Of a DNA stretch of 64,000 nt, positions 28,028 through 38,199 are shown in pieces. The stretch comes from Aeromonas popoffii (GTDB lineage Bacteria > Pseudomonadota > Gammaproteobacteria > Enterobacterales > Aeromonadaceae). Below the pieces are notes generated by a model. That model was not told the DNA's origin, did no database searches, and was given only the letters and a program-made list of their open reading frames with translations. The translations under genes and the position numbers were made by a program. Location: positions 1-64,000 of the forward strand of contig NZ_CDBI01000079.1 in NCBI RefSeq assembly GCF_000820025.1, read 5' to 3'. The stretch's first letter is position 1, and each line of letters begins with the position of its first letter.

Positions 28028-29035
28028 TCACAGCCGATCTATGATGGACTGGGTGAACTCGCTGGTGGAGGCTGTGCCCCCCAGATCCCGGGTTACCCGA
28101 TCGCCGGATTCTATGGTGGCGCGCACAGCTTCCCGGATGCGTTCAGCCTTGTCCTGCATGCCCAGATATTCCAGCATCTGGATGGAGGCGAGGATCACCG
28201 AGGTCGGGTTGGCGATGTTCTTGCCCGCGATATCCGGTGCCGAACCGTGCACGGCTTCGAAGATGGCGGCACCATCACCTATGTTGGCGCCCGGCGCCAT
28301 GCCAAGGCCACCCACCAGACCCGCGCACAGATCCGAAAGGATGTCGCCGAACAGGTTGGTGGTAACCATGACATCGAATCGCTCCGGGTACATCACCAGG
28401 TTCATGCAGGCGGCATCGACGATCATCTCCTCGCTCTGGATATCCGGATAGCGAGCTGCCACTTCACGGGCCACTTCCAGGAACAGGCCCGAGGTGGACT
28501 TGAGGATGTTGGCCTTGTGGATGATGGTGACCTTCTTGCGCCCTTCCTGACGGGCCAGCTCGAAGGCAAACTTGACGATGCGCTCAGCCCCGTCGCGGGT
28601 GATGATGCTCATCGCCTCGGCGCTCTTGTTGTCATCGCTGCGCTTCTGGCCGGCGCCCGAGTACATACCTTCGGTGTTCTCACGTACCGTGATGATGTCG
28701 ATGTTGTCGTAACGGCTTCGTGTGCCCTTGAAGGAGATAACGGGGCGGACGTTGGCGTAGAGGTTGAATTTCTTGCGCAAGGAGACGTTGATGGAGGTGA
28801 AGCCGCCGCCGACCGGGGTGGTGAGCGGACCTTTCAGGCTGACCTTGTTCTTCTCGATCAGATCCTGGGTGGCTTGGGGCAGCAGCTCGCCGTGCTTCTC
28901 GAGGGCAACCAGACCGGCGTCCGCATATTCATATTCGAAGTCGCAACCGGCGTGGGTCAGGATCTGGATGGCAGATTCAATGATGCTGGGGCCGATGCCG
29001 TCGCCGGGGATCACGGTAATTTTTCTTTTTGACAT
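28028..29035 (-). CDS. NAD-dependent isocitrate dehydrogenase
   Basis: 335 residues of the beta-decarboxylating dehydrogenase family. IPGDGIGPSI opens the protein; RENTEGMYSGAG is the substrate loop with Arg; DAACMNLVMYPERFDVMVTTNLFGDILSDLCAGLVGGLG carries the metal-binding Asp residues; and EAVHGSAPDIAGKNIANPTSVI lies near the C-terminus. It resembles short NAD-linked isocitrate dehydrogenases more than the 416-residue NADP enzyme Icd or 3-isopropylmalate dehydrogenase, and no leu genes are nearby. Homoisocitrate or tartrate dehydrogenase activity cannot be excluded from sequence alone. Confidence 0.8.
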   Translation of the reverse strand: MSKRKITVIPGDGIGPSIIESAIQILTHAGCDFEYEYADAGLVALEKHGELLPQATQDLIEKNKVSLKGPLTTPVGGGFTSINVSLRKKFNLYANVRPVISFKGTRSRYDNIDIITVRENTEGMYSGAGQKRSDDNKSAEAMSIITRDGAERIVKFAFELARQEGRKKVTIIHKANILKSTSGLFLEVAREVAARYPDIQSEEMIVDAACMNLVMYPERFDVMVTTNLFGDILSDLCAGLVGGLGMAPGANIGDGAAIFEAVHGSAPDIAGKNIANPTSVILASIQMLEYLGMQDKAERIREAVRATIESGDRVTRDLGGTASTSEFTQSIIDRL

Positions 29036-29198
29036 GAGACGTATCCACTTCTAGGGAACAGAGGGGGAGGATTCGGCCGTTTTATACCATTTCTACACCT
29101 AACCCTCCATGTTTCTTTACATTCTATCTGCTTTTGTCAACAGCAAAGGTGAGTCCCGTCATGATTGGCAGGATAGCGGGAGCATGGCGGGAAGCCTG

Positions 29199-30008
29199 TC
29201 AGGTCTCGCTGTCGGGCACGGGCGGATAACGTATCTCCCGCAGGTTGAACCCCAGCGGAATGTCCCGCTGCAGCTGCACCAGCCGCTGGGCCAGCAGGGC
29301 CTCATCCTGATGTTGGCGCAGCTTGAGCAAGGGCTTGCTGGCGCCCTCCTGCTGACAGGCTGCGAGCAGCGCCGGGAGATCGCCATGTTGTTGCAGCAGT
29401 TGGGTCGCGGTCTTGGGGCCAATGCCGGGCACCCCCTTGATGTTGGAGCCACCGATGCCGGTCAGGGCCCAGAAATCCACCAGTTGCACCGGTGCCACCC
29501 CATATTGTTGCTCGACGAAGGCGGCATCCAGCCAGCGCTTGTTGAAGTAGTCACGGATCTGGATCTGCGGACAGATGAGCTGACAAAACCCTTTGTCGGT
29601 GGAGATGATGGTGGCCCTTGCCCCGTGCAGTGCAATGCCGCTGGACAGGGTGGCGATGAGATCGTCTGCCTCGTCGGTCTGGGAGAGCAGGGCATCCACG
29701 CCGCACTCCCAGAACGCATCCTGCAAGGTGTTCAAGCCTTCGCGCAGCTCGACCGGCATGGGGGTTCGCCCCTCCTTGTAGGCCGGATAGACCTCTTTGC
29801 GCCAGCTGTGCACCTCGCCGTCAAATACGGCGATGGCGTGGGTCGGCTCGCTGCCCGCCAGCAGCTTGCGGCAGGTGTTGATGAGGTTGGCGCGGGTGGC
29901 GATCAGCGCCTGGGCCGGGGTCAGCGCCTGCTGGACTTGCACCGCATGCAGACGACGGATGAGGTTGAGGGCATCAATGATGAGCAGGTGTGGCCTGATA
30001 GTTGACAT
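29199..30008 (-). CDS. xni: Flap endonuclease Xni (exonuclease IX)
   Basis: 269 residues from ATG at 30008 (MSTIRPHLLIIDALNLIRRLH). Homologous to the 5'-nuclease domain of DNA polymerase I: LLIIDALNL, EVYPAYKEGR, the acidic cluster TDEADDLIATLS, and STDKGFCQL, with the helix-hairpin-helix GVPGIGPKTATQLL. The longer in-frame extension to 30077 is not family-like. Its neighbour ppnN recalls the enteric xni...ppnN order. Confidence 0.92.
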   Translation of the reverse strand: MSTIRPHLLIIDALNLIRRLHAVQVQQALTPAQALIATRANLINTCRKLLAGSEPTHAIAVFDGEVHSWRKEVYPAYKEGRTPMPVELREGLNTLQDAFWECGVDALLSQTDEADDLIATLSSGIALHGARATIISTDKGFCQLICPQIQIRDYFNKRWLDAAFVEQQYGVAPVQLVDFWALTGIGGSNIKGVPGIGPKTATQLLQQHGDLPALLAACQQEGASKPLLKLRQHQDEALLAQRLVQLQRDIPLGFNLREIRYPPVPDSET

Positions 30009-30102
30009 GGGACACTCTTGGCGGTCGAGACGCGCCATTGTAACAAACAGTCCGCCCTGATGGGGGATTGATGGCATCCGTGTGCCAGACGCCAGTCAGT
30101 AA

Positions 30103-30126
30103 AGAGGGGCGCCAATGCGCCCCTCT
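30103..30126. terminator. Terminator downstream of ppnN
   Basis: Ten-base perfect stem AGAGGGGCGC / GCGCCCCTCT around CAAT, between ppnN and xni; on the minus strand it is followed by TTTAC. Confidence 0.7.
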
Positions 30127-30146
30127 CTTCGTATTGCGTGCCTGCC

Positions 30147-31502
30147 TTAGCGCACTATCTCGTAGCAGGGCACATACTGGCTGCCCGGCAGCTTCATCCG
30201 TTGCTGCTTGACGAAGCTCTCCAGCAGCTTGTCCATCAGGTGCATCAGCTCCTTGTCGCCGTGCAGCTTGAAGGGGCCCTTCTTCTCGATGGCGCGAATG
30301 CCCCCTTCCTTGACGTTGCCAGCGACGATACCGGAGAAGGCACGGCGCAGGTTCGCCGCCAGCAGCTGGGGCGGCTGATTGCGATGCAGATCCAGGCTGG
30401 CCATGTTGGCGTGATCCGGCTCGAATGGCAGCTGGAATTCGGGCTCGATCTTGAGGGACCAGTTGAAGGAGTAAGCGTCGCCGACGGATTTGCGATATTC
30501 GCGAATTTTCGGCATTGCCTCCTTCATCACCCGGGCTACTTCCGGCGCATCGCCGACTATGATGCGGTAGAGGCTGGTGGCGGGTTCACCCAGGGTTGCC
30601 TTGACGAAGTCATCAATGGCGCGGAAGTAATCGGCGCTCTCCTTGGGACCGGTCAAGATAATCGGTATGGGCTGCCGCTCGTTGGCGGGGTGCATCATGA
30701 TGCCGAGCAGGTAGAGCAGCTCTTCGGCTGTGCCGACACCGCCCGGGAAGATGATGATGCCGTGGCCCAGACGCACAAAGGCCTCCAGCCGTTTCTCGAT
30801 ATCCGGCAGTATCACCAGCTCGTTGACGATGGGGTTGGGCGGCTCGGCGGCTATGATGGACGGCTCGGTCAGCCCTATGTAACGGCCATTGCGCACTCGC
30901 TGTTTGGCGTGGCCGACGGCGGCGCCCTTCATGGGCCCTTCCATGGCCCCCGGGCCGCAGCCGGTACAGATATTGAGCTCGCGCAGCCCCAGTTCGTTAC
31001 CCACCGCGCGGGTGTACTGGTACTCGATTTCGTTGATGGAGTGGCCGCCCCAGCAGACCACCAGATTGGGATCCGCACCCGGCAGGATAGCCTTGGCGTT
31101 ACGCAATATGGCGAACACCACGTTGGAGATGTGGGTGGAGCTGGTCAGGTTGACCAGCCGGTTCGACTCCAGCTGGGTCGAGACATAGAGGATGTCGCGC
31201 AGCACGGAGAAGAGGTGCTCCTGAATGCCACGAATGATTTCGCCATCCACAAAGGCGTGTTCGGGGGCATTGAACAGTTCGAGTTTGACCCCACGCTCGC
31301 GCCGGATCACATGTATATCAAAGGATTTGAAACGCTCCAGTATCTCTTTGGAGCTGTCGGTATGGCTACCTGAGTTGAGCACTGCCAGCGAGCAGTTGCG
31401 AAACAGTTGATAGATATCGCTGGAGGCTGTTTGTTTGAGGCGATCGACCTCGAGTTGTGACAGCAAGTCCATGCTGCCGACAGGATTGATGTGCGTAATC
31501 AT
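30147..31502 (-). CDS. ppnN: Nucleosidase PpnN (pyrimidine/purine nucleotide 5'-monophosphate nucleosidase)
   Basis: 451 residues from ATG at 31502 ([23 protein letters not shown]), matching the E. coli start and length. Cleaves nucleoside monophosphates to base and ribose-5-phosphate and is tuned by (p)ppGpp. The LOG-type core has [15 protein letters not shown] and the [21 protein letters not shown] block; [12 protein letters not shown] precedes it. Formerly YgdH. Confidence 0.95.
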   Translation of the reverse strand: MITHINPVGSMDLLSQLEVDRLKQTASSDIYQLFRNCSLAVLNSGSHTDSSKEILERFKSFDIHVIRRERGVKLELFNAPEHAFVDGEIIRGIQEHLFSVLRDILYVSTQLESNRLVNLTSSTHISNVVFAILRNAKAILPGADPNLVVCWGGHSINEIEYQYTRAVGNELGLRELNICTGCGPGAMEGPMKGAAVGHAKQRVRNGRYIGLTEPSIIAAEPPNPIVNELVILPDIEKRLEAFVRLGHGIIIFPGGVGTAEELLYLLGIMMHPANERQPIPIILTGPKESADYFRAIDDFVKATLGEPATSLYRIIVGDAPEVARVMKEAMPKIREYRKSVGDAYSFNWSLKIEPEFQLPFEPDHANMASLDLHRNQPPQLLAANLRRAFSGIVAGNVKEGGIRAIEKKGPFKLHGDKELMHLMDKLLESFVKQQRMKLPGSQYVPCYEIVR

Positions 31503-31652
31503 AGATTCCCCTTTCACTCGCTTGTTATCGTTGTGCTTTTCCCTGGGGAGAAAACGGGATGCCATGTGGAATCCCTTGAATTTGATAGTAGAGGTAAGCG
31601 GTGGGGCAGGGGAATAGGGAAGAAGTGCGTTTGCTGCTTTTTTAGACTGCCA

Positions 31653-33266
31653 TTAGCCCAGGTTGACCTGATCCCGGCCCGAATGCTTGGAGCTGTAGAG
31701 CGCCTTGTCGGCCCGTTCGAACGCATCCGAGGTGTTATCCCCTTCCCGGAACAGGGTGGCACCGATGGAGATAGTGATCTCGACCCTGGCATCGCGAAAG
31801 CGGAACGGGATACTTTTGATGGTCTGGCGCAGGGTCTCCAGCGGTTTCTGGTACTTCTCGGGGTTGATGTTCGGCAGCAGCACTACAAACTCCTCGCCGC
31901 CGAAGCGGGCGATGAAGTCGGTGTCACGCAGGGCACCCAGCAGCGCCTTGGCAACCACCTTCAACGCCTTGTCACCGGCCATGTGGCCGTAGTTGTCGTT
32001 GATGTTCTTGAAGTGATCGATGTCGATGATGGCCAGACAGAGTGGTGTGCCGTAGCGCAGCCAGCGCTTGTATTCGAGTTCGAGCCGCTCGTCCAGCGCT
32101 GCCCGGTTATGCACCTGGGTCAGGCTGTCGAGGAACAGCTTGTGTTTCTGGATGGTGAGCCGTTTCTTGTACTCGGCGGTCTCCTCCTTCATCAGTCGCA
32201 GCTTGGCCTCCATGTTGGAGAGGCGGGTGAGCAGGTGACGCTCGCGGGCGGCCATGGCTTCCCTGTCCTGTAACAGCAGATTGATGGCACCCATGTGGCC
32301 CGAGATAGCGCCCTTGAGCTCATCGAATGAGTCGTTGCTGGCCAGGGTATGGTCGATGGCGCGCAGCTCCTTGTCGATGGCCTGACGGGTATCCTGGGTG
32401 GCGCTTTGCAGGGCGCGCCCTTCGTCGAGGGATTCGGTGAAGCTGAAATGCACCGCCGAGAGGCTTTCGTTGAGGGTGCTCAGAAAGGCCTGGGAGGATT
32501 TTCGCTCCTCGCGGGTGCCCTCTATGATGAGCTCGATCACCTGCAGGCAGATCTCGGCCAGCTGCGGCGGCGTGATGCCATGGAGCAGCTGGCGACGGAT
32601 ATCCGCCAGCCTCTCGCCGATGGCACCGGCAAAGTCGAGCTCTGTGATGAGCCGCTGCAACTCGTCGGCTATGTGGGCATGGGTCTTGGCATCAAACGGG
32701 ATGGTTGGCTCGGGGCAAGAGAGTTCGGCTATAGCGATGACAGGCGTGCTGGCGACGGGATCCTGCAGGGGCTGGGTCGGTAGCAGCTGGATTTTGATGG
32801 CCTGCTGGTAGAACTCCAGCAGCCGGATCACCTTCTTCTGATGATCGCCAATGCCATAGCCATCCGGACTTGCCAGAAACGCCTTGAGGGACTTGCGGGT
32901 ATCCTCCGGGAAGCCCTTGATGGACTTGAGCTGCTTGGAGCCAAGGTCGATGGCGGACTTGGTCAGGGTAATGGACTCTTCCAGCGCATTGCTGTGTTGC
33001 TGCAGCAGTTTTTCAATGGCCAGCAGATCGGCGTCCAGCGAGGTGAATGCGGGATTGTTATCCAGTTTCTGCTTGAGCTTGGCGAAGCGATTGTCCAGCT
33101 CACGGTCGAAGCCACGACAGGAGAGCATCAACTTGTTGATAAACTGGATGCCGCGAGCACGCTCTGCATCGGAAAACGAGAGCACGCCGTCGAGCTCCAG
33201 CTGCTTTTGCTGAAGGGATTCCCTGAGTCTGGCCAATTGTCCTGCTACGGCAGCGATATCATTCAT
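31653..33266 (-). CDS. Diguanylate cyclase with a helical N-terminal region
   Basis: 537 residues. No membrane segment. The N-terminal ~390 residues are helical and heptad-rich (for example LARLRESLQQKQLELDGVL and a long stretch before the catalytic domain), probably a coiled-coil dimeriser or sensor. The C-terminal GGDEF domain starts with LDSLTQVHNRAALDERL and has the active-site GGEEF at 456-460. An allosteric inhibitory site RDTD lies five residues before it, so product feedback is expected. Makes c-di-GMP from two GTP. Neighbours a TPR protein with an inactivated GGDEF-like domain on the same strand. Confidence 0.9.
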   Translation of the reverse strand: MNDIAAVAGQLARLRESLQQKQLELDGVLSFSDAERARGIQFINKLMLSCRGFDRELDNRFAKLKQKLDNNPAFTSLDADLLAIEKLLQQHSNALEESITLTKSAIDLGSKQLKSIKGFPEDTRKSLKAFLASPDGYGIGDHQKKVIRLLEFYQQAIKIQLLPTQPLQDPVASTPVIAIAELSCPEPTIPFDAKTHAHIADELQRLITELDFAGAIGERLADIRRQLLHGITPPQLAEICLQVIELIIEGTREERKSSQAFLSTLNESLSAVHFSFTESLDEGRALQSATQDTRQAIDKELRAIDHTLASNDSFDELKGAISGHMGAINLLLQDREAMAARERHLLTRLSNMEAKLRLMKEETAEYKKRLTIQKHKLFLDSLTQVHNRAALDERLELEYKRWLRYGTPLCLAIIDIDHFKNINDNYGHMAGDKALKVVAKALLGALRDTDFIARFGGEEFVVLLPNINPEKYQKPLETLRQTIKSIPFRFRDARVEITISIGATLFREGDNTSDAFERADKALYSSKHSGRDQVNLG

Positions 33267-33357
33267 TATTCAGGTCGCCCTGTTGTCATTATCGTTTTTG
33301 TGTTGGATAGCAACGGCGGTCGAACCCGGTTCCAGACCCAATTGATTATCTATGTTG

Positions 33358-35628
33358 TCATTGGCCATCCGGCGCTTTCGTCCGTGAAAGTCGAAGCCAA
33401 TTAACCCATTGCTTTTCATGAGAAGAATTTACTTTTACCAGTCCCTTGTCAATTGCCATCAAGCAGCATTGCCACACATCCCCATTAAAAAAAGCGGCCT
33501 GTTGGCAATCGATGGCGGCCAGCTCCAGCCAGACACTTTGCTGATGTTTTTCACTGAGCTGAATCGCTCCTGCCAGTGCCAGATAACAGAGGTCGAACAG
33601 GCCGTGGTGATCGAGGGCGGTCGCTGCCTTGGGCAGGAAGGGGTGGCTGACGATGCCGAGGCTGATGTGGCGTTCCAGCGGGTGCTGGCAGGGGAAGGCG
33701 GCAAAGGTTGCGAGCAGATCCTGGGCCAGCCGGTGCAGATCTTCCACATGGCGCTGGGGCACCACGTAGAGCAAATGACCTTCACGCAGGTCATAGATGC
33801 GCCCATCCTGCGGTGTCAGCCCGTTGACATAGCTGCCGAAGGCCTGCTCTATCTCGCGGCTCACCTGATAGCCGTGATGTTCCATGCTGTTGACCAGGAA
33901 GGGCACTCTAAACAACAGATAGTGCAGCTTGTCGTCAAATTCGCTGGTGGGCAGGTCGCTCAGATACCAGCGTTCTGATGTTTGCTGGCGCCTGGCCATC
34001 TCGCGCGGCCAACGGTTCATCAGCCGCTGCCAGTTGGCCAAGCCGGTGCGCGGCTCGATCAAGATGGCCTCACCCCGCTGCTTGCCTTGCAGGCGGGCGA
34101 CGCGGAGCTTGAGCCAGAGGGTGAAGAACAAATAGATGAACAGGGTCAGCAGCAGGCCTGTGATGACGCTCGACCAGAGGTAGCGATCCTGCTGATGCCG
34201 GCTGGTTTTGAGCTGCTGTTCCAGCTCCTTGATCTGCTGCTCCCGCTCCACCTGGACATAGTTGTCGCGGATCGCCTCCTGCTCCAGATCGACCTGCTGC
34301 TGGCGTACCTGCTCGCTGCGCTGGTGGAAATGCTTGTAGCTGTCCAGCGCCTGCTGGAGGTGGCCCTTCTGCTCGTAGGCCACCGAGAGCAGGCGGAAGA
34401 TCTCGAACTGGCGCTGGGCATCGCCGATCTGGTTGGCCAGCGCCAGCGCGTTTTCCAGCTGCAGGATGGCGATGCCGTCCTCCTTCTGCTTGAGGTGCAG
34501 CTCACCCAGTAGCAGCAGGGTGTCGATGAGCGGCTCCTTGTCGTCCCCCAGTTCGTGGGATTGACGGGCCGCCGTGAGGTAGTTGCGGGCCAGAGTCAGG
34601 TTGCCGGTTTGCAGATAGGTCTTGCCTATCTCGTACTTGAGATGGGCGATGCGGGTGCGATTGTTGCCTTCGTCCAGCAGATCCAGCGCATTGAAGAAGT
34701 AGACCAGCGCCATGTTCATTTCGCCCTGCTCCCGGTTGAGGCGGGCGAGCACGATCAGCGAATCGCTGAGCAGGGAGGGGTTGCCGAGGGCATGAAAGTA
34801 GTTGGCGGCCTCATTGGCATACTGCAGCGCCTTCTGCGGTTCATGCTCCGCCTGATAGAGGTTCACTATCTGGTTCGACAGCAGCCCGAGGAAGAGGGGA
34901 TCCTGCAGCCCCCTGGCCTGTTGCTGGGCGTCGATGTAGTCACCGAGGGAGAGCTGGGGCTGCCTGAGGGCATGGTAGAGATCGCCGCTCACCGCGCTGA
35001 CCCAGGCACTGGCCAGCGGCTCCCTGGTCTTGTCTGCCCAGCGCCGTGCCTCGGCCAGCTGGCGTTTAGCCTCGTCGAACTGGTGTGCCTCTATGCTGGC
35101 GTTGGTGCGCAGCAAGCGGCTGTAGACCTGCAGCTGGCTCTCTTTGAGGCTGGGGTTGCTGAGCAGGGTCTCCAGCTGGCCGAGCAGGCTTGCGCTGGCA
35201 CCATGGGAGTGATCCTGCAGATTCTGGCTGCGGACCTTGAGATAGAGGCCGTGGGCCTGCAACTCCAGTTGCTGCTCTTTGGCAGCCATGGCGATGCCCT
35301 GATCGAGCGACTTCTGGGCTGCCTGGAACTGGCCCAGTTGCAGCAGACACTCCCCCTTGAGAAGATGGGCGCTGGTGGCCTGGGCGGCCGTGCCATAGCT
35401 CAGCAATGGCTCGCGATAGCCGTACTCCTGGCGATTGCTGATGATTTGCTTGGGGTTATTGGCTGTGCGCGTCAGGAAGGCCGAGGTGATCTGGACGCAT
35501 CTGGCAGGATCGGTGAGCACCAGGGTCTGGGCCTGCTGCAGATCGATAGACAACTGCTCCTTGGCCAGATCCAAATTAGGAGCCGACAGGGAGGACATCA
35601 TCATTGCCAGAAAAAACAGTTGATTCAT
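33358..35628 (-). CDS. TPR membrane protein with a degenerate GGDEF-like C-terminus
   Basis: 756 residues from ATG at 35628. A short N-terminal hydrophobic segment looks like a signal peptide. Multiple TPR units fill about 60-430 (KALQYANEAANYFHALGNPSLL; YEIGKTYLQTGNLTLARNYLTAA; and so on), probably periplasmic. A coiled coil leads into one strong membrane helix (about 481-503, WSSVITGLLLTLFIYLFFTLWL). The cytoplasmic tail begins EPRTGLANWQRLMNRW, like the entry to a GGDEF domain, but the catalytic loop is replaced by REGHLLYVVP. It therefore cannot make c-di-GMP and may act as receptor or partner for the cyclase encoded 91 bases downstream. Confidence 0.7.
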   Translation of the reverse strand: MNQLFFLAMMMSSLSAPNLDLAKEQLSIDLQQAQTLVLTDPARCVQITSAFLTRTANNPKQIISNRQEYGYREPLLSYGTAAQATSAHLLKGECLLQLGQFQAAQKSLDQGIAMAAKEQQLELQAHGLYLKVRSQNLQDHSHGASASLLGQLETLLSNPSLKESQLQVYSRLLRTNASIEAHQFDEAKRQLAEARRWADKTREPLASAWVSAVSGDLYHALRQPQLSLGDYIDAQQQARGLQDPLFLGLLSNQIVNLYQAEHEPQKALQYANEAANYFHALGNPSLLSDSLIVLARLNREQGEMNMALVYFFNALDLLDEGNNRTRIAHLKYEIGKTYLQTGNLTLARNYLTAARQSHELGDDKEPLIDTLLLLGELHLKQKEDGIAILQLENALALANQIGDAQRQFEIFRLLSVAYEQKGHLQQALDSYKHFHQRSEQVRQQQVDLEQEAIRDNYVQVEREQQIKELEQQLKTSRHQQDRYLWSSVITGLLLTLFIYLFFTLWLKLRVARLQGKQRGEAILIEPRTGLANWQRLMNRWPREMARRQQTSERWYLSDLPTSEFDDKLHYLLFRVPFLVNSMEHHGYQVSREIEQAFGSYVNGLTPQDGRIYDLREGHLLYVVPQRHVEDLHRLAQDLLATFAAFPCQHPLERHISLGIVSHPFLPKAATALDHHGLFDLCYLALAGAIQLSEKHQQSVWLELAAIDCQQAAFFNGDVWQCCLMAIDKGLVKVNSSHEKQWVNWLRLSRTKAPDGQ

Positions 35629-35687
35629 TGGATTAAGGACAGCACAGGGGTGTGGGCATGTTATCCAAGCCCCCCCCTGCACGTCCA

Positions 35688-35765
35688 GCGTTTACTGGCG
35701 GGGGGGAGGAAGGGGCCTGGGATCCAGGCCCCTCTTTGTCAACTGCGCCCGGCGTTTACTGGCGG
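35688..35765. repeat. 14-base direct repeat spanning the 3' end of queF
   Basis: GCGTTTACTGGCGG occurs at 35688-35701 and again at 35752-35765, where it includes the queF stop codon. Between the copies lies a palindrome AGGGGCCTGG / CCAGGCCCCT (35711-35733) that may terminate queF, though no good T run follows on the minus strand. Confidence 0.6.
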
Positions 35766-36604
35766 ATAAGGCGCAGGTTGGCTGGGGGAACTTCCCAATC
35801 GCTGCGAAACGGGTTGATGTCCAGTCCACCACGGCGGGTATAGCGGGCATAGACAGTCAGCTGGCTAGGGCGACATAGGTGCTTGAGATCGGTGAAAATC
35901 CGCTCGATGCACTGCTCGTGGAACTCGTTGTGCTGGCGAAACGAGATGAGGTAGCGCAACAGTTTTTCCCGATCCAGTCGCGGGCCATGATAGTGGATCA
36001 CCACGGATCCCCAGTCCGGCTGGCTGGTCACCAGGCAGTTGGACTTGAGCAGGTGGCTGTGCAGTGTCTCTTCCACCTCCTCATTGCTCGCCGCCCCTTG
36101 CAGCAGCTCGGCATCGAACTCGTAACAGTCCACGTCTATGTCTTGCTCATCGATGCACTCCCCCGGCAGGGTCGCAATGTGATGAGGTGCCTGAGTCAGC
36201 GGGAACAGGGTGACGCTCACATCGCTGCCGGCGCAGGCACTGAGATCCTTGACCAGCAGCGCCTGTACCGCTTCCAGCGAGTCGCACCGGGTCTGGTTGA
36301 AGGAGTTGAGGTAGAGCTTGAACGACTTGGATTCGATGAGGTTGACGCTGGTGGCCGGGACTGAGATCTCGCCGACGGCGACCATGGGCTTGCCTTTGGC
36401 ATTGAGCCAGGAGAGCTCGTACAGGGTCCAGACGTCACAACCCTGGAATGGCAGTGTGCCGGTCAGGCCGAGGTCGTCGCGGTTCAGGCTGCGCGGTACC
36501 GGTTGCAGCAGGGCCGGGCAGTACTGGCTGATGTAGGCAGACTGCTGGCCCAGGCTCAGCCCCTGCAAGGCGTGGGCACCTGCGTATCTCTCTTGTTTGC
36601 TCAT
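35756..36604 (-). CDS. queF: NADPH-dependent 7-cyano-7-deazaguanine reductase
   Basis: 282 residues from ATG at 36604 ([14 protein letters not shown]), the long two-domain QueF as in E. coli. Reduces the nitrile preQ0 to preQ1 in queuosine biosynthesis. The NADPH motif [10 protein letters not shown] lies at 91-100; the catalytic Cys190 and Asp197 sit in [14 protein letters not shown], at the E. coli Cys190 position. Divergent from syd with 167 bases between. No riboswitch-like leader was evident. Confidence 0.95.
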   Translation of the reverse strand: MSKQERYAGAHALQGLSLGQQSAYISQYCPALLQPVPRSLNRDDLGLTGTLPFQGCDVWTLYELSWLNAKGKPMVAVGEISVPATSVNLIESKSFKLYLNSFNQTRCDSLEAVQALLVKDLSACAGSDVSVTLFPLTQAPHHIATLPGECIDEQDIDVDCYEFDAELLQGAASNEEVEETLHSHLLKSNCLVTSQPDWGSVVIHYHGPRLDREKLLRYLISFRQHNEFHEQCIERIFTDLKHLCRPSQLTVYARYTRRGGLDINPFRSDWEVPPANLRLIRQ

Positions 36605-36771
36605 GTGTTTGATGATCCGGACGTTGAATGAGCCATTGCACTGGCAGCCTGGCCCCAGGTCGGTGCCGCGGGAGGATAGCCGCCAAGTAGCGGTGTCTCG
36701 CGCTTCACCTTGTCTGCTCACGGCTTTGATGGTGCAATAGCGGACTTTGGCAGCAATTGTGGGGAATTTCG

Positions 36772-37320
36772 ATGTCGGATCAAGTCTTGTCTGCCCTGGA
36801 ACACTTTTTTTTACGCTGGCAGCGTGATGGCGAGGCAAGGCGAGGACTGCCCCTGTGTGAATGGGAGGCAGACTGGCGCTCCCCTTGCGAGCTGGATGAG
36901 CCCAGAGAAGGGCGGGTCGCCTGGCGTCCGTATCAGCGCAGCGAACCCGCGGATTTCACGGCCATGGCCGATGCGCTGGAGCTGGTGCTGCATCCCGCAG
37001 CCCTTGCCCTGTTTGGCCACTGGTTCAGCCGCCCCATTCCCTGTTCCTACAAGGGGTTGCGCCTTGAGTTGATCCTGCCGTGGAACGAGGCGGATCTGGA
37101 CCTGCTCAGGGAAAACCTCATCGGCCACCTGCTGATGCTGCGCAAGTTGAAGCGTGCGCCATCGATCTTCATCGCCACCACCCGCCACGAGATGACGCTG
37201 ATCTCCCTTGATAATGAGAGTGGCCAGGTGTGGCTGGAGTGGCTCGACTCCGGTCGCCGTCTGGTGCTGGCGCCCTCCTTGTCCGCTTTTCTCGCGCGGC
37301 TGGAGACCTTGCCGCAATAA
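36772..37320 (+). CDS. syd: SecY-interacting protein Syd
   Basis: 182 residues from ATG at 36772. Peripheral inner-membrane protein that binds SecY and may monitor proper SecYEG assembly. The family block [47 protein letters not shown] is clear. A strong terminator follows. Confidence 0.92.
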   Translation: MSDQVLSALEHFFLRWQRDGEARRGLPLCEWEADWRSPCELDEPREGRVAWRPYQRSEPADFTAMADALELVLHPAALALFGHWFSRPIPCSYKGLRLELILPWNEADLDLLRENLIGHLLMLRKLKRAPSIFIATTRHEMTLISLDNESGQVWLEWLDSGRRLVLAPSLSAFLARLETLPQ

Positions 37321-37344
37321 GGGGCCTTGCACCAATTCGAACGA

Positions 37345-37376
37345 AAAGAGCCTTGCCGCTTGGCAAGGCTCTTTTT
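37345..37376. terminator. Bidirectional terminator after syd
   Basis: Thirteen-base perfect stem AAAGAGCCTTGCC / GGCAAGGCTCTTT around GCTT with A run before and T run after. Confidence 0.92.
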
Positions 37377-37408
37377 CATTGCCCCTTTATCACAGGTTGG
37401 CGTGGCGC

Positions 37409-38194
37409 CTAATCCTTGAAGTCCCAGGAGAGGTTGGAGATCAGCCGGCAGGGATCGCACTTGAAATCGAAGATCTCGTGCAGCGGTTCGGCTAGCGCCC
37501 ACTCGCCACCGCAGCCAGGGCAGGGGCGGGCCTTCTCTTCGGCGGCGCTCAGCCCGCCGACCCGGTAGAGATAGTAATAGGTAGGAATGCCGCTCAGGGC
37601 CTCCAGCCGCTTGCCGAGATCGCTGCCACGGCGTTGCAGCCGGCTGCCTACCTCGCCTATTTCGTGCAATGCCGCGTGTTCGGCGATGGAGCCGTTCATC
37701 TGCAGCTGATCACACGCCTCCCAATCCTCCTGCCACTTGATGATCTGCTTGTGGTCACCGTTGGCAATGGCGGGCAGCCGATAGAGCGGTATGGGGGCGA
37801 AGTGGTCGCCACAGCGCAGTGGCGAGCAGGTGTGCAGGAAGCTGGTGTAGAGCAGCATCCAGCTCGGCCGCTCGTCGGTGTGGCCGCAAGGATCCGTGCT
37901 ATCGGAGAGCAGATCCACGCCTTGCAGCTGGAGTTTTGGCGCGAGCAGTCCCGCCTGATTGAGCTGCTGTTCGGCCAGTTTGACCTGCTCGCTCTGGTTG
38001 TCCGGGTGCAGGCTGTCCTGCTCGGGGCAGACTACCCGGCTGATGAACTGACCCTGCTGCATGCTGGTGGGAAACTCCCGGCCAAGGATCTGGCCCTGAT
38101 AGCGCAGCATGTCCAGGTAGTTGACGATGGCCCGCTCGGCCTCACCGAGGGAGGTATCGCGATAGCATTCAAAGCTGAGTTCGAGAATGTACAT
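37409..38194 (-). CDS. DUF2310 zinc-ribbon-containing protein
   Basis: 261 residues from ATG at 38194 (MYILELSFECYRDTSLGEAERAIVNYLDMLRYQG). The longer upstream frame is a shadow of the next gene. The C-terminus has a zinc ribbon: CPGCGG then CDPC (about 227-251). A further CSPLRCGDHF segment lies mid-protein. Function unknown. It starts six bases after the 101-residue gene stops, so they are cotranscribed. Confidence 0.8.
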   Translation of the reverse strand: MYILELSFECYRDTSLGEAERAIVNYLDMLRYQGQILGREFPTSMQQGQFISRVVCPEQDSLHPDNQSEQVKLAEQQLNQAGLLAPKLQLQGVDLLSDSTDPCGHTDERPSWMLLYTSFLHTCSPLRCGDHFAPIPLYRLPAIANGDHKQIIKWQEDWEACDQLQMNGSIAEHAALHEIGEVGSRLQRRGSDLGKRLEALSGIPTYYYLYRVGGLSAAEEKARPCPGCGGEWALAEPLHEIFDFKCDPCRLISNLSWDFKD

Positions 38195-38199
38195 GGGGC

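Noticed and set aside
30147-31373. Plus-strand 411-codon frame over ppnN
   Set aside because: Antisense to an intact PpnN with its GGVGTAEE motif.
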